DNA of 64,000 nucleotides from Xenopus tropicalis (GCF_000004195.4 NC_030683.2:80190910-80254909); one strand, 5' to 3'; counted from the stretch's first letter, positions 24,185 to 35,339 are shown. Numbers and translations: made by a program. Notes: generated from the letters alone by a model not told the origin.

Positions 24185-24289
24185 GTAATTATTGTACTTT
24201 ATTATGCTTTTACAGAATACGTTCAGTAAAAGATTTAGCAAGTAATTTGAACTAAAAGTACAAATGTAAGAAATGTCAGGGATGATGAA

Positions 24290-24545
24290 AGTAACATAGT
24301 AACATAGTAAGTTGGGTTGAAAATCACGTTCAACCATAATGCCAGTGAGGAACTGAAACGTTGGTCACAATAAACCTCTGAATATTATTTCACATCTTCG
24401 TGACTCCTTGTGAAAATCCTGTGTGCCGTCACCCCATGCCTGTCTAGATTTTGTTTTGCCACAGGCACCCAGGTATTATTGTTCCTTATGGTGTGCAGCT
24501 TCCCAGAACTTCGTATTGTGTATATATATATATATATATATATAG
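24290..24545. mobile_element. Mixed LINE/Penelope 3' fragments and (TA)n
   Basis: ACATAGTAACATAGTAAGTTGGG at 24294 is the CR1-type 3' repeat (minus strand). It is followed by CAGTGAGGAACTGAAACGTT at 24343 and AATAAA at 24369, the Penelope-like 3' signature on the + strand. A (TA)n run lies at 24522-24543. Confidence 0.45.
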
Positions 24546-25560
24546 TCTTTTAGAAGCCGGCACTCACGTTTAAAAATCACTGGACGCCCGGGTGCAGTAT
24601 GAAAATTTCAGGAAACATGTCACGAAAAGGATACCGCACTCACAGGACTTAGTAGAGAAAAACGATGATTTATTTTTCACAGCATACAACTGATGTTTCG
24701 GCTGTCTCCACAGCCTTTTTCAAAGTGATCACACAGTACAAACCACCCTACATTTAAACCTATTTTGGCGCCAAATACAGCTGATGACGTCATAAACTAC
24801 ATGAATATAACTCCCCCACCCGTGTACATGACTCAACAATAGCATAAAATAAATTCAAATAACATACAGAAGTAAAAATAAAGTAAAAATAAAGTAAGAG
24901 ATAACGCAAATAGTTACCCGAAAGAGAAGTGAAGAGAGTGAAAGTAATAATCCAAAGTGAGGCATGTAACCTGTACAGGCTGAACTGTAACTCTCAAAGT
25001 GTGCTGAGCGTCAAGCGAACATTGGCAGAACATAAGGGGCACAAGGGAGCGACAGCCACCCCTCGGTAGCACCTAGTATCTAGTAAGTGGTTCAGTGTAT
25101 CCGAGCTCCGTGCTGCCGGCGTCACTGGTAGCGGCCGCTGTGTAACTAGACTGTATAAGCGTTGCTATGGTAACGCCATCCTCCCGAACCTCGCCTGGTT
25201 CAAGTACCAAGCCAGTGGTATTATTGGGCACTATTAGATGCCGTAAGTGGCCCCACACACCAAGGGCATTGTCTACTCCTACCCCTTACCACCTTCTCGT
25301 ACGGTGGCCCTTCAAGTTCTCGGGGTGTTCACGTGGAGGTATGGGATTGGGGGTACAAAGGGACATGTGGTTAGTGTAAAATCACAGTTTATCGCCGTGA
25401 TCCACACTCTCCTCAGTGTGTCCCCAAAAACCCTGTGTGTATTAGGACGTAGTCCATACTGATACCAACTGAGAATGTACCGTATTTAATTTTTATAATG
25501 CAACGCTAACGAATCAGTCCGAAAAAGGGGAAACGTGGTATTCAATAAAAGAGTTCAATA
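24546..25560. mobile_element. Penelope-like terminal region(s), no coding
   Basis: Layout parallels the left arm of the 6.5-kb foldback: GGCACTCACG, CCCGGGTGCAG, CACTCACAGGACTTAG, TTTATTTTTCACAGCATACA, then on the minus strand GAAAAAGGCTGTGGAGACAG and CCGAAAC at 24694-24725. Near 25513 a second signature occurs on the + strand (CAGTCCGAAAAAGGGGAAAC) with AATAAA at 25544. The 1-kb unit may be a Penelope-like terminal repeat bounded by two inverted signatures. The open frames here (25073-25462) are unsupported. Confidence 0.45.
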
Positions 25561-25818
25561 ACAATAATAGGTGGCTACTTGTTTTGTTGGAGTGCAGTAC
25601 CAATTAAGATACATAATTCTGTTTGTTTCAGTCACTCACAGGGAAAGAATGTCCTCCCCCCCCCCCCCCATTGTAATTCTATCCTTTCCCTCCTGTAAAG
25701 CAACACCACATTTAATACAGGACAGTACCATTTTGGCCCTTCTTGCTGCTGACTGGCATTGCCAACAGCCATAGGTGCTTCATCATCAAGAATGTGTTTT
25801 TCTTAATTCTATTTAGGG

Positions 25819-26811
25819 CACTCATGTCAAACACAAGGCCCGCGGGCCAAATCCGGCCCGCCAGGCCTTGCAATGTGGCCCGCACCGCGCTGTCATAGGA
25901 GGCTTGTGATCTCGCCGGCCAATCTATTACGCATGCGCAGTACCGCCGCTCCCTAAGTCTTCGCCAGCGCCAGCGGCTCCTTCTCTCTTATGCCGCGGCA
26001 ACAGGCCCTTTTATAAGGTTGCGCCCGTGCGTATGACGTCACAGGTCAGCGACGAGGCGCAACCTTATAGTAGTGCCTGTTGCCGCGGCATAAGAGAGAA
26101 GGAGCCGCCGACATCACTGGTCTGTTGGGGCTCTGTGTGTGGGGGCTGGCTACTGTCTATCGGGGGTACTGTGTATGATGAGGCAATTGGGGGTACTTAT
26201 TTTTGGGGGCACTGTTTATGGGGGAAATTGGGGGTACTTTGTATGGGGGCACTGTGTGTGGGGTCTACTGTCTATGGGGGGTACTGTGTATGAGGCAATT
26301 GGGGGCACTTTGTGTGGGGGCTACTGTCTATGGAGGGTACTGTTTATGGGGGCAATTGGGGGCACTGTTTATGGGGGCAATTGGGGGTACTTTCTATGGG
26401 GGCAATTGGGGGCACTGTGTGTGGGGGGTACTGTCTATGGGGGGTACTGTGTATGAGGCAATTGGGGGCACTTTGTGTGGGGGCTACTGTCTATGGGGGC
26501 AATTGGGGGCACTGTTTATGGGAGCAATTGGGGGTACTTTCTATGGGGGCAATTGGGAGCACTGTGTGTGGGGCTACTGTCTATGGGGGCAATTGGGGGC
26601 ACTGTTTATGGGGGCAATTGGGGGTACTTTCTATGGGGGCACTGTGTGTGGGGTCTAACAGCACTGTTAAGGAAAAGATTGTTCCACTCATTTTAAATTC
26701 ACATTTCTGGTTAACATTGTCAGTTTATGACTGTTCAGTAAACCATTCGGCCCATGATTTAGGCTGGATTTTAGATTTTGGCCCCTTCTCTGATTGAGTT
26801 CGACACCCCTG
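25819..26811. mobile_element. 993-bp hAT element with 8-bp duplication
   Basis: The left end CACTCATGTCAAACAC and the right end GAGTTCGACACCCCTG form the terminal repeat. The copy is bordered by ATTTAGGG at 25811-25818 and 26812-26819. The subterminal AAGGCCCGCGGGCC resembles CGGCCCGCGGGCC in the hAT element at 53397. An inner inverted pair flanks 26023-26052 (CTTCTCTCTTATGCCGCGGC versus GCCGCGGCATAAGAGAGAAG). No transposase remains; most of the body is a minisatellite. Confidence 0.85.
26127..26656. repeat. GGGGGCAATT-type minisatellite
   Basis: Irregular repeats of about 20-25 bp built from GGGGGCACTGTNTATG and GGGGGCAATT or GGGGGTACT run for over 500 bp inside the hAT element. They read without stops in all three forward frames, producing Gly-Gly-Thr-Val-Tyr-like peptides of up to 160 codons. 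These are artefacts of repetition, not genes. Confidence 0.9.
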
Positions 26812-27654
26812 ATTTAGGGTATAAGTGGCTTGCATATTTTGTATCTCAAATGCATAACCTAACCTTTATCAACAGTGAATCTCATCTGCCACTTAGCTGC
26901 CTACACAACCAGTTTACAAAAATAAAAGTCAGCCTTTATTCCATCAGCAGTAAACGGCACATGTACATCCCAATGGACCTAATGATTTACGCGTTTCGAT
27001 GCTTCCTCAGAAGCACCAACAGTCCATATTAGGGAGGGGTTTTATATACCAAAACAGATTAACACCAATTAAACATAGGAGCATATTAACCCTTCCCTCC
27101 CTACTTACTGTACATAGCAAAAACATCATATAGTAACATAAAATCAGAAATAAAGTTGCAGAAAACAAAAAATTACTAATATTTATAATCACAAAGAAAC
27201 CAAATCGCGAGAAAAATAGCATGGGACAAATAGATGGAAGTTTCAATAGAAACAGGACAGTTCCCATTCCCTATTTATACCTCCCTTATTATCTAGAGAG
27301 TTTAAATTAACATTCCAGAAAGACTCCCTTTTTGAAAGTCTCCTTTCCATATCTCCCTTCCTAGCTTGAAAAGTTGGTCTATCAATTATCTGAAAAGTAA
27401 AATGTGCTTTCCCATCATGTTTCTCTATAATATGCTTATTCACTTCAGATCTTAAATCAAGCTCTAAAGCTGAAGCATGTTCCAAAATCCGTGTTTGGGA
27501 ACCACAAGAAAATGTTATCAAGTATATAACCTGTTTTGGATAAACAATTAATATACTCTTTACCTGTTTGTGTACTAGTAAAAACCTTTGAAACTTTCAA
27601 ATACTGACATGCTTTACATCTATTTCTCCCACAGCGATAATTTCCAAGAGTTTT

Positions 27655-28444
27655 TGTAAGGGTACCTGGGGGTCGGCGGGGACGCCCGCCGTCTCTCCCT
27701 TTTGAGACGCATGCGTATGCGCTCATGCGCCGGCTACCGTGGTTCGCGTGCGCATGTGCGTACTTCCGAGTTTTGCGCATGCGCCCTGCTGCTCGACGCC
27801 GCGTATGATGTCACTTTGGCGCGGAATTTGAATATTTAAAGCGCCTTTTGGATTCTGATCATTGCCCAACGTAGGTTCTGCTTCCTGTAAGTTCCTGGGT
27901 GTTTTTCTCTATTGTATTGCCTCTTCTTGATCCTTGCCTGTTCTGATTATTCTTGTTTGCTGCCTGGACCGACCTTTTTGCCTGATACTGACTATTCTCA
28001 TTGCATCCTGGACCGACCTTTTTGCCTGATACTGACTATTCTCATTGCTGCCTGGACCGACCTTTTTGCCTGATACTGACTATTCTCATTGCTGCCTGGA
28101 CCGACCTTTTTGCCTGATACTGACTATTCTCATTGCTGCCTGGACCGATCTTTGCCTGTTTGACCACCCTTCTGGATTCCGTTTTTGATACCTCGCTGTC
28201 TGATTGTTGCTGACCCCGGCCTGACCCCTGACTACGCTGTCTTGTTCCCCTTCTCCCTGCAACACGGTTCTGGTTCCCTTGCTTGCTCAGAACTCTCTCC
28301 TTGGTCCTCTCACTATAAGACCTGGCAGCATCCGAGTAGCGAAGGGCTCCTCCCAACATGAAAGGCGGCTGTTAGAGGCAGAAGCGTGAGCCGAGACCGG
28401 GCCCTTGGAGCCTGTTCTGAGGTTTTGGGATACTGACCGTGACA
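27655..28444. mobile_element. Solo LTR, 5-bp duplication GTTTT
   Basis: It begins TGTAAGGGTACCTGGGGG and ends TACTGACCGTGACA, so it has TG...CA borders. It is flanked by GTTTT at 27650-27654 and 28445-28449. The 790-bp insert interrupts the minus-strand PLE coding frame between SWLK and TLGNYRC. TG...CA borders and a 5-bp duplication are the mark of LTR retrotransposon integration, and the lack of internal genes makes it a solo LTR. A TATTTAAA box at about 27832 suggests + orientation (Ty3/Gypsy-like), but orientation is not certain. Confidence 0.75.
27964..28155. repeat. ~45-bp tandem repeats inside the LTR
   Basis: CTGGACCGACCTTTTTGCCT followed by GATACTGACTATTCTCATTG occurs four and a half times in a row, nearly identical. 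It explains the open frame on the minus strand at 28042-28359. Confidence 0.9.
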
Positions 28445-28889
28445 GTTTTAAGCCAAGAAGTAGTTTCCTTTTTTGACACATACATACTTGGAGAGAGCCA
28501 AGATGCAACATCTCTACCTTTTCTATATACAAAAGATGGTTTCTTGTCTAATACTTGGGCTAGAATAGGATCCTGTAATAGAACTCCCCAATATCTACAA
28601 ATACTTTTATGAATAAAATGGGAATCTTTATTATACACCATAGAAAATTGTGTTTGTGGTCTATCTTTCTCCTGCAAAGAATCTATCCGTTTAAGCTTAA
28701 GAAGATCACTTCTACTACTAGCCACTGCCCTCTCATAGGCCATCTTAACTACATCTGGAGCATATCCTCTCTCCAGAAATCAATCCCATAATATCATAGC
28801 CTGCTGCTGAAAGGCATCCCAAGTCGAACAGATCCGGCGTAGCCTAAGAAACTGTCCAACTGGGATACCCCTCAAACAGCTGGCCGGAT

Positions 28890-29270
28890 GGGCGCTCCTG
28901 CCATACTCTGCCTTCCCTACCCTGCCTGTGTGTGCCATACTCTGCCTGCCCTATGCTGCCTGTGTGTGCCATACTCTGCCTTCCCTACCCTGCCTGTGTG
29001 TGCCATACTCTGCCTGCCCTACCCTGCCTGTGTGTGCCATGCTCTGCCTGCCCTACCCTGCCTGTGTGTGCCATACCCTGCCTTCCCTACCCTGCCTGTG
29101 TGTGCCATACTCTGTCTGCTCTACCCTGCCTGTGTGTGCCATACTTTGCCTTCCCTACCCTGCCTGTGTGTGCCATACTCTGCCTTCCCTACCCTGCCTG
29201 TGTGTGCCATACTCTGCCTGCCCTACACTGCCTGTGTGTGCCATACTCTGCCTGCCCTACCTGTGTGTGC
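28890..29270. repeat. 34-bp minisatellite, forward array
   Basis: The unit TGCCATACTCTGCCTGCCCT followed by ACCCTGCCTGTGTG is repeated about 11 times. All three forward frames stay open and give Leu-Cys-Leu-Pro-Tyr-Pro-Ala-like peptides; these are not genes. Confidence 0.95.
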
Positions 29271-29319
29271 CCAATGGACCTAATGCAGTTTTGCTGTGCT
29301 CTGCATGTGTGCCATTTTC

Positions 29320-29665
29320 TTGCAGAAAATGGCACACATGCAGCATAGGGAAGGCAAAGTATGGCACACACAGGCAGCATAGGGCAGGCAGAGTATGGCA
29401 CACTCAGGCAGCATAGGGCATGCAGAGTATGGCACACAGGCAGCATAGGGTACGCATAGTATGACACACACAGGCGGCATAGGGCAGGCAGAGTATGACA
29501 TGCACAGGTGGCATAGGGCAGGCAGAGTATGGCACACACAGGCAGCATAGGGCAGGCAGAGTATGGCGCACATAGCAGTATAGGGCAGACAGAGTATGGC
29601 ACACACCGGCAGCATAGGGCAGGCAGAGTATGGCACAGACAGGCAGCATAGGACAGGCAGTACAT
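29320..29665. repeat. 34-bp minisatellite, inverted array
   Basis: About 10 copies of the same unit in the opposite orientation (GGCACACACAGGCAGCATAG, GGCAGGCAGAGTAT). The units use ATGCTGCC where the forward array mostly has ACCCTGCC, so the arms have diverged as groups. The centre (29295-29345) is a tight inverted pair, GCATGTGTGCCATTTTCTTG versus AAAATGGCACACATGC. Confidence 0.92.
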
Positions 29666-29689
29666 ACAGTGACACAATGCTGGCACTGC

Positions 29690-31920
29690 TCCTACAATCT
29701 GTGGTGTGAACAGGTGAACTACAGGTGAAATACAGTTTGAGCCTGAGGTGTGAACAATGCAGGGATTAAAAGGTTTGAACAGTACATGGGATTATGTGTA
29801 AATGCCTGAACCTGAGGTGTGAACAATGCAGGGTGCCTTCTCATCAAAGGAAGGTGCTCTACCTTTCATCCATCCAAGTGTATATGGTTTCTAAAACAAG
29901 GTTGTCACATCAGAACAGAAGCCTATAAAATGTATTTAGCTAGAGATACGAGCAGACATACACAGATGGAATTTTTATAGCATTGGACATCAATACCAAG
30001 AATGAATAAACTAAGAGATAAAGTCTGTGGTCTATGTTGAAAAAAATTATAGATCCTGAGGACAGAGACCTGGTTTACAGTATATAGAAAATATCAAAAA
30101 AGAGCTATGGAAATGATACTGTAATACTAAAATACTACTGTATATTACATCTGTTTTTTGCACATGGGTTGGTACATGGGCCAGATATGGATTTTTAATG
30201 GCATACCTTTGAATTTATTCCATGCACAAATGGTCAGGGGAAAAATGCTTTCTGTAAAGGCAATTTTACACCTCTTAAGGTGGCCATAGACTGTAAGATT
30301 TGCTTGTTTGGTAAGGTGCTAAAATGCATATTCTTGCAGTGCTGCACCAAAATCCATACCATGTGCCTGGGCCATTGCAGTACCTCTCTGTGCAGGCACA
30401 TCAAGAATCTTTTAGGAGCATAGATAAGGATCTCGGCCTGCCACCTGCATAGCGAAAACTCATGAGCGATTAGTCTCAGCGACAGCTATTTTATCCTGTG
30501 GCAGAAAAGTTGCTGCTATCAGTCGCTGCGACTGACTTAATTAAAAGTTGTGGCGACTAACTGTGCCGTGTGTTTTTGCCCTTTTAGTACTAGTGCCTAA
30601 AGAGTTGTAAACTATAAACAAGTAAAGTGAGTTTGCAATAGTTATTTTTCAGTAATTCTGTATCTATCTTCACCACACAGAAGAACTGAACTTAGCTACT
30701 CTGATAAGGCCACAGCAGAAAGCTCAAACTGATAAACAGAGAGTGACAAATAACAATTATATTAGATCCATCCAAATGTATCCAGTCAAGTGTGCCAAAA
30801 CTAGTGAATAATAATAAGAATGGTTAGGTTCTTGAGGCTTGGGCTTTTGTTTCTTGTGTAATTCCCACTTCACTATGAAAAAAATAAAGCCATTTCATTC
30901 ATTGGATTGCTTTTATCCCTCACATAAGAGATAAGGCTGGGGACAAAATGGTAACCCTCATTCCATTGCAGATTGTAGCAATACAATCATCACATAATTA
31001 ACCCCTTTTGTTATGATATCATTACATATTTTTACACATGTTTTTGCTGTACTGTTTTTGACATGCCTGAGGGTCACATTTAATATTTAGTAGAGCTTCT
31101 GTTTAATCTATATTAGCTCTTACCTGAAAATCAGCCTGAGGCATTTCCAAACTGCGGCGTCCTAAATAGTTACAGAACCCTTCAGATAACGTGTAACTGA
31201 TCTTGCTGATCTAGCTAGACACTGGTTCTGATTCCGAGATCTGAGAAAAACATTTAACTTGATGGTGGCTTCCTTTTAAATATTTATGTTTCATTCTTAT
31301 GTCCTATTGCCCAATTTGAAATCAAACTGAGGAACCCAGAGCTGCAAGGCAGGGGTACTAACAACTGATTCACATAGGGGTACATAACAACATTATTATA
31401 CTGCCAAACTAAACTGGAGGTGATGGGGGTTCTATAAGCAAGGGTTTGCAATTGAAATGGGTTCACTTTTTGTATGTCTTTTAATAGTGTGGGAGGCAAA
31501 GTACTTGGGCAGTGATTCAGATTCATTTTTTATTAAGCTGTCGCTCTTCAGTATCATTAATGTTGCAACAGCAAATTGCTCTGTGGGCTTTTAAGACAAT
31601 ATTAATCTTTGGGACATTCTTTTTTAATTCTTCAGAGTATTAATACATCCTTCCTATATACCCTGGCCTTAGTAACTGAGGAAGGATCTGATGTGTCTTG
31701 TTTCAAGCACTTCCATAAATGGTGGTACACTGTAAAAACAATGCAACTTCCTTAACGTGCATGCTCAGGACGGGAAAAGCTTACTATGACCTAATGTCTA
31801 CAAATAGTAGCATAAGAGTGACAAGAATTAAGGAAAATCCTCTTTGCTTATTTTTTGCATCTTGGGTGACTGCATTGAAGCATGGACTGTCCTTGAGCCC
31901 CATAGGTATAAAGATTTTGC
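29690..31920. other. Intergenic DNA, mostly unassigned
   Basis: No gene supported. TTAAGGTGGCCATAGACTGT at 30278 is the left end of the AGGTGGCCATAC MITE family, truncated after about 60 bp. A second fragment near 30440-30590 (GCGATTAGTCTCAGCGACAG, GTGGCGACTAACTGTGCCGT) looks like a decayed Harbinger-like MITE of the 11237/13233 type. Confidence 0.4.
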
Positions 31921-31926
31921 TCTTAA

Positions 31927-32453
31927 AGGGGAATTAAGGCTAAAATGAAAATCTAATATAAGCTTCATCACACTGAAATATGACCCTCTCAATATCTGTC
32001 TCTTTTCATTTCCCCTAATGCAGGAGTCAAGATTTTGATTTTAGGGTGTGCTCCCTTTGCCTAGAATATGCAGGGATGGGCTAAGTCAACCAGGCACCCT
32101 AGGCAACGTGGTCGGCCACCTCGCCTCTGCACCCCCCCCTTTCCCCCGCTTAGTGTGTGCGTTCACCCTGAGCACATGCTCTGTCGCACAGGGGGAGTCA
32201 TTGCTGCGGGAGCTATGATAAGGGAGCTAGGGGTAGGCAGGAGAGGTACCTGCCTGCCCCCCCATCGTTGTGTCATAGGCAGGTTCCTCTTCTGCCTACC
32301 CCTAGTTCCAGTCTCAGATGCTGAGAGGGAAATAGGGAGTAATTTGATTATTTCAGAAAGGGTACAGAATTTTTAATTGGTTATAATTAGAAAGTATCTT
32401 ATTTCAGTATGATGAAGCTCATATTAAATTTTAATTTTCAAGATAGGTCCCCT
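31927..32453. mobile_element. TTAA-flanked MITE, 527 bp
   Basis: AGGGGAATTAAGGCTAAAAT at the left matches the inverted right end ATTTTCAAGATAGGTCCCCT, and the similarity extends about 60 bp inward (GCTTCATCACACTGAAATA versus TATTTCAGTATGATGAAGC). TTAA borders both sides (31923-31926, 32454-32457). This fits a T2/Kolobok-type or piggyBac-like MITE. The GC-rich middle (32070-32330) may be a nested insertion. Confidence 0.75.
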
Positions 32454-32539
32454 TTAATCATAAAAAAATTAAATTAAATCGCTATTTAAATGACCCAGTA
32501 TGCAAATATGCATGCAGAGCATATGGGATGTGGATGGAG

Positions 32540-32652
32540 AAAAGGCCCGGGATTAAGAATTTGATGGTCTCTGGGGGCATCGAAATAGGCATGACAAGGG
32601 GAACAAGCCCAAATTTAGCACCAGGATCCATCGTTCTGTAGTTACGCCACTG
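32540..32652. mobile_element. hAT-like right-end fragment
   Basis: The segment ends GTTCTGTAGTTACGCCACTG, the inverse of the CAGTGGCGTAACTA terminus common to vertebrate hAT MITEs. The left end was not found, so it is partial. Confidence 0.4.
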
Positions 32653-32659
32653 TGTTTGA

Positions 32660-34445
32660 ATGTAAAGGGATCTGGATGTCATTAGATGTGTGAATTATAT
32701 TTTGATATTTGAAATCACAAAATAGTTTTCTTTCCATACTAATGACTTGCTAAAACAATAACTTCAGATACGCCAAGCAATAAATCTATTAACTAATAAT
32801 GTATGGGTGGGATACAAGACATAGTATATTCAACTATCATTTACAGGGAATTATTGTGAATTCGGTTCATGTTTTACAGCACAGTGTGACAATAAACTGT
32901 GTCTGTGTGTATAGAAATGTGGTAGGTTGACAAGATGCAAGCCACACAGGGAGAAATTCTTGGCTTAGTCGCTGTCAGAGACTGCAAAATGTAACATAGC
33001 ACAGGTGCTGAATTGGAGGTGAGCACAAACTATGGGTGTGCTTCTGCATAATACAGGGAAGAGGGGTTTCTGGGTACAACATATGTATATCTAATAATGC
33101 TAGAAAAGCTTCATAAGATGAGTAAAACTGGGTAAAGGATTATGCTGATGATTTATTACAAATGATTTAGGGCCTTCTGTACAATTACGAGTTCAAAAGA
33201 AGTAATTTTAAAAAGAGTTCAGCAGATTGCTATGTTAAATGGCTGATGATGGCTCTGTATTTGGATTTGAATACTAGGCTATACAAGCTTTGTAGCATCA
33301 GTTATAAATATTGTGTGGCAGAACAGAAAGTGAAAGGAGGTGAAAAACGAGATAATGGGCAAAGAGAATACTGGAATTAATTGTGTTAGGTGCTGTATTT
33401 TGGAAAGTTGTCACTTTGCATAACACCAGGCTTCAGCTCTGAGCTACATGTAGAATGGTCACAAGAGGTATCTCTTTTGCCAAGATAGGCTTTTTTCAGA
33501 TGTCCAGTTGCTCTCAAGAGCTTAGAAGGAAGTTTATAATTGATTTTTTTTGTTATTTTTAAAGGAATTGCCTTTCTTTTAGGTAAATGATACCATACAA
33601 ACTAAAGAATAAAGAATAAAAATTTCAATTCTGAGCTGAAATGCTAAATAATAGAAAGGCACAAAAGGCATGTGTCAGCCCTAAGGAATTGAAAAAAGAA
33701 GTAGCAAAAGAAGAGAATCACTCTATGGTGCTCGCTAAGACTGATGGCCCTTGGACTCTGCTACTCTGGGTGACTAACTGCTCCAAAATAATGAAAGTTT
33801 GCGTGCCTTTAGAAAGCTGAAGTAATGCATGGGCCTTTCCACCAGTGACTCCTATTGTTGCCAGTGAAAATGCATGTCGGAGTGGTGCAGAGATCTATCG
33901 CAGGCTACTAACTCGCTCCATGCGCCATTAGCCTAAGTTCTCCAGGCCTGTGCGGTTTTCCTCTAACATCGCATCGTCCCAGGGTATCAGATGAGTCATT
34001 ACTATCACTGGGAGGTGCCTAAAATTTATTTTAACACAGATTAACACATTTTAAAAAACAGCCCCAAAACAGTACAAAGAGCAGAAAATGTTATTTGTCT
34101 TCTAAATAACTGCAGTTGTGGAAAGCATGCCAAGAGGATGGGCTTAGGGCATTTTTGTGACAATATGTCATGCAACAGATTGTCAACTAAAAATGCATCA
34201 GCTTACTCCAACAGTTGCCAGAGTCAATCTAAACAGTGTCATTTGTTATGGTGTTCTGTTGCTACGACATCAGTATGGACTTAGTTATAAGCCAAATAAA
34301 ACAAGTGGCACAGTTCTTCTACTATTTCGATATCATTAAGTACCTAGTGCCAAATAAACACTTTGGAATTTTAAAAGGTTTTATTTAGTGCAGGTGCAGA
34401 GTATAGATTGCACCACTGAAAGTAACACAAGTGCATTATGGATGT
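32660..34445. other. Intergenic DNA, no gene supported
   Basis: AT-rich sequence without recognisable exons or defined repeat ends. The part at 33830-33935 (CCACCAGTGACTCC, ATCGCAGGCTACTAACTCGC, CATGCGCCATTAGCC) reads like a decayed MITE. Confidence 0.4.
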
Positions 34446-34453
34446 AACACCAA

Positions 34454-34733
34454 AGGTGGCCGTACTTGAACATATTCGCTCATTTAATTTGGCCCAGCAT
34501 ATTAGTGGCCAAAGTGAGCTGATCTGACTGTTGAGCCAAGGGTCAAGAAATGGATCATCCATTGAGGCCAACAGAGACCTGCTAGATGCAGACTGCATCA
34601 ATGTGCCAATGCTTTTCAGTCAATGGGAGATCAGTTGGGTAGGCCCATTCATGGACCTAATACATGGGTTTGCTACCAACTTGGTTTCAAGAAGGCTGAA
34701 TCGGCATCTTAAATCTGCAGTATGTGCCTACCT
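34454..34733. mobile_element. Harbinger-like MITE (AGGTGGCC family)
   Basis: AGGTGGCCGTACTTGAAC at the left and GCAGTATGTGCCTACCT at the right are inverted termini. Flanks are CAA and TAA, a 3-bp duplication with one change. The interior carries a GCCCATTCATGGACC word like the other copies. Confidence 0.6.
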
Positions 34734-34884
34734 TAAGGGTTGTGGTTTGCGGTGTTTGTACACGCACGCTGTGTATAGATCTACTAGGACAGGTATACGC
34801 AACAATTATTAAATATTCCCTCATTGTACAATGTAATCTGATACTATATAAATAAATGATAATTACAAAAAACATAAATCCATA

Positions 34885-35170
34885 AAAGTATAGGAATGGT
34901 ATCCATTGTAAAGAAAGCTTTCGAAATACAAGAAAGCCATGTCCCATAGAGTCTATTTTAAGTAAATAGATCTTATTTTTTTTTCATTTCCTTTTTCTCT
35001 GTAATAATAGTACGGTGCCTTGTTCCTTGTACTTGATGGTAACTAAGCTGCATAAATCCATATTAGTAGCAACAAATTGCTACTGTTTTTCTTTTAATAT
35101 TTAAATGTTTTTTAGGAGATTTAAGGTATGGTGATCTAAATTATGGAAAGACCACCTATCTCCACATCCA
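34885..35170. mobile_element. Decayed Tc1/mariner-like MITE
   Basis: GTATAGGAATGGTATCCATT at the left and TAAGGTATGGTGATCTAAAT at the right, with CATGTCCCATAGAGTCTATT and TTTCTCTGTAATAATAG between, resemble the family seen at 3707 and 11808. Confidence 0.45.
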
Positions 35171-35339
35171 AAACATTCTAGATATTAATTTCCATTTGTG
35201 TACACGATTAGAGACAAATCACAGATTTAGTACTAGAAGACAAAATGTAAATGTTGTGTATTCCAGACAGTTTACAATCTGCATCTACAATTTTACCATC
35301 TTTTTCGACCTTCATTACCCTCTCCCCCGCTCCATTAGG

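Larger units (their letters stand above)
23201..24260 (+). mobile_element. Harbinger-like element retaining coding exon
   Basis: It starts at GGGCTGATTCACTAAAGTGA after ATA and carries palindromic GCGCG/TTAATTTTCGC words. From about 23340 to 23520 it runs parallel to the complete MITE at 38294-38867 (shared CGCATGATTCACAAACACTT, GGTCTATGCG/AGTCTATGCG, ATTTATTCAAGTATGTGTT). Where the MITE goes straight to its right end, this copy continues through a 38-bp tandem array into a coding exon at 23938. The right terminus is not visible before unrelated repeat begins at about 24290. It looks like the 5' part of a longer, protein-coding family member. Confidence 0.6.
26900..28880 (-). mobile_element. 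Penelope-like retroelement relic (PLE)
   Basis: Read on the minus strand, 28876 to 28445 encodes the end of a reverse transcriptase region: GIPVGQFLRLRRICS, then FLERGYAPDVVKMAYERA, and LLQDPILAQVLDKKPSFVYR. After a solo LTR (27655-28444) the frame resumes as TLGNYRCGRNRCKACQYL, the Cys motif that precedes the GIY-YIG nuclease. A frame-shifted VIYLITFSCGSQ...RILEH, then FQARKGDMERRLSKRESFW and REWELSCFY complete the nuclease. A Trp codon is a stop near 28777 and the GIY-YIG core is shortened, so it is dead. The 3' UTR carries CTGAGGAAGCATCGAAACGC (26991-27011) and AATAAA (26935-26940). The 5' reverse transcriptase palm is missing. Confidence 0.75.

Noticed and set aside
26139..26797. Overlapping long open frames rich in Gly, Trp, Leu and Val
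   Set aside because: They come from a GGGGGCAATT minisatellite open in all three frames inside a hAT element; no splice or start context.
28042..28359. Minus-strand frame with Gln/Arg/Ser-rich repeats
   Set aside because: Explained by ~45-bp tandem repeats inside the solo LTR.
28888..29686. Cys/Pro/Leu-rich open frames of 130-165 codons on both strands
   Set aside because: Translation of a 34-bp minisatellite; the unit length (not a multiple of 3) rotates through all frames, so each strand gives several such peptides.
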